Shown here: one piece after another, positions 7,109 to 10,499 of the stretch
Layout of the letters: the number at the start of each line of letters is the position of its first letter
How positions within the stretch are numbered: the first letter of the stretch is position 1
Position numbers and translations under genes: made by a program
NCBI GenBank assembly: GCA_003819755.1
Contig: RPQK01000196.1
Location: forward strand, 1-10,499
DNA length: 10,499 nt
Direction: 5' to 3'
From: Acidobacteriota bacterium
GTDB taxonomy: Bacteria > Acidobacteriota > UBA6911 > RPQK01
Notes under the pieces: generated by a model
The model's database searches: none
What the model saw: only the letters and a program-made list of their open reading frames with translations
Told to the model about the DNA's origin: nothing

Positions 7109-7996
7109 ATGAGCATCATTAATCGAAGGAGCTTTGTTGCCGCGTCAGCGGCCGCTTTTGCATCGGCGAGCCCGATCGTCAAGGGCAACGCAGCTCCTGA
7201 CACTTCGCCGCTTCCCACGGTCAGGATTGGGAAACAGCAGGTGACCCGGCTCATCATCGGCGGGAACCCATTCAGTGGTAACGCGCATTCTGAGCCTCTC
7301 GTCTACGGGTCCAGCCTCTTCAAAAAGTACTTCACACACGAAAAGGTGGTAGAGACTCTCCAGTTGGCGTTCCAGAACGGAATAACAACCTTCCTGGGGC
7401 GGGTCGATGACAACGTTATCGGCTTTCTAAAGCTCTATGAAAAGACCTCCGGACGGGCCATCCCGTGGTTTGCACAGACAGCCAAGAAGCCGGATCAGGG
7501 AGCAACCAGGCAGGAGGTACTCGACAACATTCGCCTGGCTCGGGACAACGGGGCTGTCGCCTGTTACCTGCAGGGAGTGTCGGCGGACTACCTGGTCGCC
7601 GAAGGCCGGCTGCGGGAAATCGAGGAGTACCTGTCCTTCATGACGAAACTCGGGATGACCGTCGGGATCGGCGCTCACGAGAACCGCACCGTCCAGGAAA
7701 CGGCTCGAGCGGGATTGCGGCCCGAGTTTTACATGAAGACGATCAACTCCATCGGGTACTACAGCGAGAATCCTGGAGCAGTCCCGAACATCATGTCCAA
7801 GGTGAGCTGCCCCTGGATCGCCTTTAAAGTCCTGGCGGCAGGCCGAATACGCCCGGAAGAGGGCTTCCGGTACGCACTCGACGCTGGCGCCGAGGTCCTT
7901 TGTGTGGGGATGTTCGATTTCCAGGTGGATTCGAACGTTGCGCTTTTCCGCAAGCTCCTTCAGGAAAGGAAAGAGCTGGGGGTTTCCGGGAGTTAG
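7109..7996 (+). CDS. Tat-exported TIM-barrel-like protein, function unassigned
   Basis: The predicted product has 295 residues. The N-terminus INRRSFVAASAAAFASA has a twin-arginine followed by a small hydrophobic stretch, which suggests Tat export, usually of a protein folded with a cofactor. The mature part begins with VRIGKQQVTRLIIGGNPFSG (38-57), like the opening strand of aldo/keto-reductase-type barrels. It continues with alternating strand and helix segments (NGITTFLGR, DNGAVACYLQGV, LGMTVGIGAH) and ends in AFKVLAAGRIRPEEGFRYAL (238-257) and VLCVGMFDFQ. I cannot place the aldo/keto reductase Asp-Tyr-Lys-His tetrad, so enzyme activity of that type is doubtful. The start has GGAGG (7098-7102) six bases upstream. 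The stop is 26 bases before the heparinase-like gene, so the two are probably one transcription unit. A role in handling a sugar or uronic-acid product is only an inference from that neighbour. Confidence 0.75.
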   Translation: MSIINRRSFVAASAAAFASASPIVKGNAAPDTSPLPTVRIGKQQVTRLIIGGNPFSGNAHSEPLVYGSSLFKKYFTHEKVVETLQLAFQNGITTFLGRVDDNVIGFLKLYEKTSGRAIPWFAQTAKKPDQGATRQEVLDNIRLARDNGAVACYLQGVSADYLVAEGRLREIEEYLSFMTKLGMTVGIGAHENRTVQETARAGLRPEFYMKTINSIGYYSENPGAVPNIMSKVSCPWIAFKVLAAGRIRPEEGFRYALDAGAEVLCVGMFDFQVDSNVALFRKLLQERKELGVSGS

Positions 7997-8022
7997 CGTG
8001 TTTTTCCAATGGACAACTAATC

Positions 8023-10269
8023 ATGCGCCTTCATCCCGCTCTATCGCTGTTCCTTTTCGTGTGGACAGTCGCCGCACAGTCCTATCTTCCCCCGCCGGAG
8101 GTTTCCCCCGTACAGCTATCCCTCGGTCACCCACGACTCTCCTTTCGGTCGGCGACGGATCGCGGACCGGGTCGAAGTTTTGACGACGTGCGTCGGTTGT
8201 ACAGCAGCGACCCGGCCTTTCATCGAATCTTCGAGAACGCGCTGGCGGCGGCTTCGAGTACTCGCGATCCGGCCACCGCTGCCGCAGCCTGGGTCGTAAC
8301 CGGTGATGACCGCCACGCTCGTGCCGCCGCCGCGGCACTGCTGGAAGCACCCATCAGCTCGACGGGCGAAGGGCGTTACTCAAACGTCTGGTCGTTCGCG
8401 CTCGCGTGGGATTGGTTGTACGGTCACCCGGCGCTACTCGATTCCAGGGAAAAGACGGCAGCCCGGATTGCGGAGCGGGTTGAGACCGAGCTGGCCTGGC
8501 TTGACGGCCAATACATGGCCACCTGGCACGGCCGGAACCAGGCTGCTAATGGCACGATGGTCGGAGTCCTCGCGATCGGTGATTTGCCGGGCCAACAGCG
8601 CAACCTCGCACGCGCTGCTGCTCATTATGCCGAGGCTTTACGCGCGCTCGACTTCTCGGAAGGTTGGCCCGAAGGACCCAGCTACTGGATTTACAACCGT
8701 GCCGCCCCTTACGCCTTGGCCGCGGACTGCGTCATGAGCGCGACCGGGCAGGAACGAATCGCCGGCATCGACATTCGACTCGTAATGCGCAAGGTGGGCC
8801 TTTGGACTATTTATCAGTTCGCGCCCAACGGCGTATTCGAGCCGTATGGCGATTCGGCTGGTTCATTACGGTTGGGCGAGACCGGCTGGTGGGAAGTCAC
8901 GGCCGATTACTTCGCGAAGCTTTCGAAAAGCCCCGCGGTCGCAGCCGGGGGCGATTGGTTCCGCAACCGCTCGTCCTCTCCGTACGGCAAACGTCCGCTG
9001 CACTGGTGGGCGGTGCTGAGCTATGACCCGTCTGTACGTCCGCGAACCGATTACGACCCCGCCAGGCCCGAGCTCTGGCTGCGAGACCATTTGCCGCAAA
9101 CCATGCTGTTTGGCCGCGACTCCTTGGGAGTTACATTCTTTCGCGACCGGTGGGGAGACCCGGATGAACTGTTTGCGAGCTTCAAGGCCGGCGACCTGCT
9201 CGCCCATCACGATCATTACGATACCGGGCACTTCAGTATCCAATATGGCGGCTTACTCGCTCCGCTCACCGGCGTGTACGGAGACCCGGGCGGCTACACT
9301 GGCGTCTACCGGTTAGGGTATGCGATTCAGACTGTGGCGTCGAACAGCCTTCTCATTCTCTCGCCCCGCGAATCCGCCGCCGCCCTGCGGGCCCAGAAGC
9401 AGCCGGTCTGGACGGCGCTTAGCGGCGGGCAGCGCGTCGTCCGTCCCACCGGCTTTGACTGCCTCAGCGTGGAGCACTTCAAAGCGCAGCGCAATGCCGG
9501 ACCCTTGGAGCGAGCCACGATCACGGCATTCGAAACCCATCCCGACGACTTCGACTACATAGCGGCAGACATCACGGCTGCGTACAACTCCACGCGATGG
9601 GCGGAGCCCGGAAGCGAGCCGAAAGTTTCACTGGTCACTCGCCAGCTCGTATACCTGCGGCGGGAGCGCGCCTTTGTTGTCTACGATCGCGTCGAATGTG
9701 TCCGGCCGTCGGACACGCCGAAGTTCCTCTTGCACGCCCTGACCAAGCCGAAGACCAAAGATGAGCGGCTGCTCGCCGGAAAAGACGCGGACAACGGCAT
9801 ACTGGAAAGTCGCGACTCCCGCTTCACAGTAGCGCAAGGAGGCGGGCTGCTCACCGCCATTTCCGTTCTGCCGGAGAAACAGCGCCTGCTCAAAATCGGC
9901 GGGCCGGATTACTACGCGTACGTGGAGGAGGACGGCGATCAGTCCGACGGGTTCGACGGCGTGAACCTCTCCGGAGGTGACCCATCACAGCCGCGTGAAA
10001 CAAAACAGCTGGGGTTGTGGCGGGTGGAAATCGAACCCGCGAGACCGGGCGTCAGCCACCGTTTCCTGACCGTCCTCGTGCCACGGTTGGCGGCCGACGG
10101 TGCTTCGATTCCCTCAGTGGCACCGGTCGAGGCCGGGGCTTCGGCCGACGCCGTGTGCGTCGGCCGCACGGTGGCCGTTTTTCCGCGCAACCCAAAGCCA
10201 CTCGAAAGCGCGCGCGTTGCGGGCGCCCACCGCGTGATCGTGTTCAATGACGGCGGGACACGGCAATAG
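8023..10269 (+). CDS. Exported heparinase II/III-like protein (polysaccharide lyase type)
   Basis: The predicted product has 748 residues. The start is set at 8023 because MRLHPALSLFLFVWTVAAQS is a clean signal peptide. The open frame reaches back to 7900, but that extension overlaps the preceding gene and has no signal features. The ribosome site is weak (GGAC only), so coupling to the upstream gene is likely. Residues 60-340 look like the alpha/alpha toroid, with YSNVWSFALAWDWLYG (119-134), ATWHGRNQAANG (166-177) and GWPEGPSYWIYN (214-225). Residues 365-560 look like the heparinase II/III beta-sandwich, with AGDLLAHHDHYDTGHFSIQY (389-408). Candidate catalytic residues are H169, Y224 and one of the histidines at 394-397. 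Such enzymes cleave uronic-acid-containing polymers such as heparin, heparan or alginate by beta-elimination. The substrate of this one is unknown. Confidence 0.85.
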   Translation: MRLHPALSLFLFVWTVAAQSYLPPPEVSPVQLSLGHPRLSFRSATDRGPGRSFDDVRRLYSSDPAFHRIFENALAAASSTRDPATAAAAWVVTGDDRHARAAAAALLEAPISSTGEGRYSNVWSFALAWDWLYGHPALLDSREKTAARIAERVETELAWLDGQYMATWHGRNQAANGTMVGVLAIGDLPGQQRNLARAAAHYAEALRALDFSEGWPEGPSYWIYNRAAPYALAADCVMSATGQERIAGIDIRLVMRKVGLWTIYQFAPNGVFEPYGDSAGSLRLGETGWWEVTADYFAKLSKSPAVAAGGDWFRNRSSSPYGKRPLHWWAVLSYDPSVRPRTDYDPARPELWLRDHLPQTMLFGRDSLGVTFFRDRWGDPDELFASFKAGDLLAHHDHYDTGHFSIQYGGLLAPLTGVYGDPGGYTGVYRLGYAIQTVASNSLLILSPRESAAALRAQKQPVWTALSGGQRVVRPTGFDCLSVEHFKAQRNAGPLERATITAFETHPDDFDYIAADITAAYNSTRWAEPGSEPKVSLVTRQLVYLRRERAFVVYDRVECVRPSDTPKFLLHALTKPKTKDERLLAGKDADNGILESRDSRFTVAQGGGLLTAISVLPEKQRLLKIGGPDYYAYVEEDGDQSDGFDGVNLSGGDPSQPRETKQLGLWRVEIEPARPGVSHRFLTVLVPRLAADGASIPSVAPVEAGASADAVCVGRTVAVFPRNPKPLESARVAGAHRVIVFNDGGTRQ

Positions 10270-10315
10270 AGCGGGCACGGCTTTTTATGCAGTGCGGCGG
10301 CAGAAGGAAAGACGA

Positions 10316-10499
10316 GCCGATTCGGCGGCCGGGGGGCAAGGCCCGCGGATTACGCGGATAAACGCGGATAACGCGAACTGGATCAGGAGCGGCGACTTCC
10401 AAGCCTTTTGGATCCCGGTCGCCGCTCCTGATCCAGTCCGCGTTATCCGCGTTTATCCGCGTAATCCGCGGGCCTTGCCCCCCCGGCCGCCGAATCGGC
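10316..10499. repeat. Near-perfect long inverted repeat at the window end
   Basis: Bases 10316-10396 and 10418-10499 are inverted copies that differ only by one G in a G-run and one substitution. They surround a 21-base loop that holds its own TCCAA/TTGGA stem. Each arm contains a short tandem of CGCGGATWA words (three copies at 10344-10371 in the left arm). It lies 46 bases after the heparinase-like stop codon. The right arm runs to the last base, so the element may continue beyond the window. It could act as a transcript 3'-end structure, but lacks a U-run. It looks like a dispersed palindromic repeat. Confidence 0.85.

Noticed and set aside
6918..7112. 64-codon open frame in the M20-to-barrel gap
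   Set aside because: It lies wholly in the palindromic element and runs over the ribosome site of the next gene.
7900..8022. Upstream extension of the heparinase-like gene
   Set aside because: It overlaps the end of the barrel-like gene and would bury the clear signal peptide at residue 42.

Overview
The window reads as a stretch of a GC-rich bacterial chromosome with six convincing genes and four structured non-coding repeats. No rRNA, tRNA, CRISPR array, transposase or phage gene was seen. The gene set is a family 20 glycoside hydrolase, a ROK regulator, an APC permease, an M20 metallohydrolase, an exported TIM-barrel-like protein and a heparinase II/III-like protein. Together with intergenic hairpin repeats built from short words, it recalls environmental polysaccharide degraders such as Acidobacteriota, Verrucomicrobiota or Planctomycetota. 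There is no marker gene, so this placement is an inference with low certainty.

Layout. Bases 1-227 hold a MITE-like inverted repeat made of 7-base words. A minus-strand GH20 gene occupies 311-2536. The divergent intergenic region 2537-2820 carries a 28-bp-arm hairpin just upstream of GH20 and a candidate operator just upstream of the next gene. A tight plus-strand set follows: ROK regulator (2821-4050), APC permease (4078-5460) and M20 hydrolase (5476-6849), with gaps of 27 and 15 bases. A large BIME-like palindromic element (6868-7077) separates these from a second plus-strand pair: an exported TIM-barrel-like protein (7109-7996) and a heparinase II/III-like protein (8023-10269), 26 bases apart. 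The window ends in a nearly perfect 81/82-base inverted repeat (10316-10499).

How the genes may work together. Two exported carbohydrate-active enzymes flank the locus: a beta-N-acetylhexosaminidase-type enzyme and a polysaccharide-lyase-type enzyme. Between them are a sugar-sensing type of regulator, a cytoplasmic membrane importer of amino acids or polyamines, and a cytosolic deacylase or peptidase. This is compatible with scavenging an amino-sugar-rich, amino-acid-bearing polymer such as a glycosaminoglycan, glycoprotein or peptidoglycan fragment. The substrate cannot be read from the sequence.

The most unusual features are the following. The ROK protein lacks the usual zinc-site and catalytic residues. 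The M20 enzyme appears to lack the conserved histidine region of the dimerisation domain. Each of the four longer intergenic regions holds a different hairpin-forming repeat family, and the window both begins and ends inside one.
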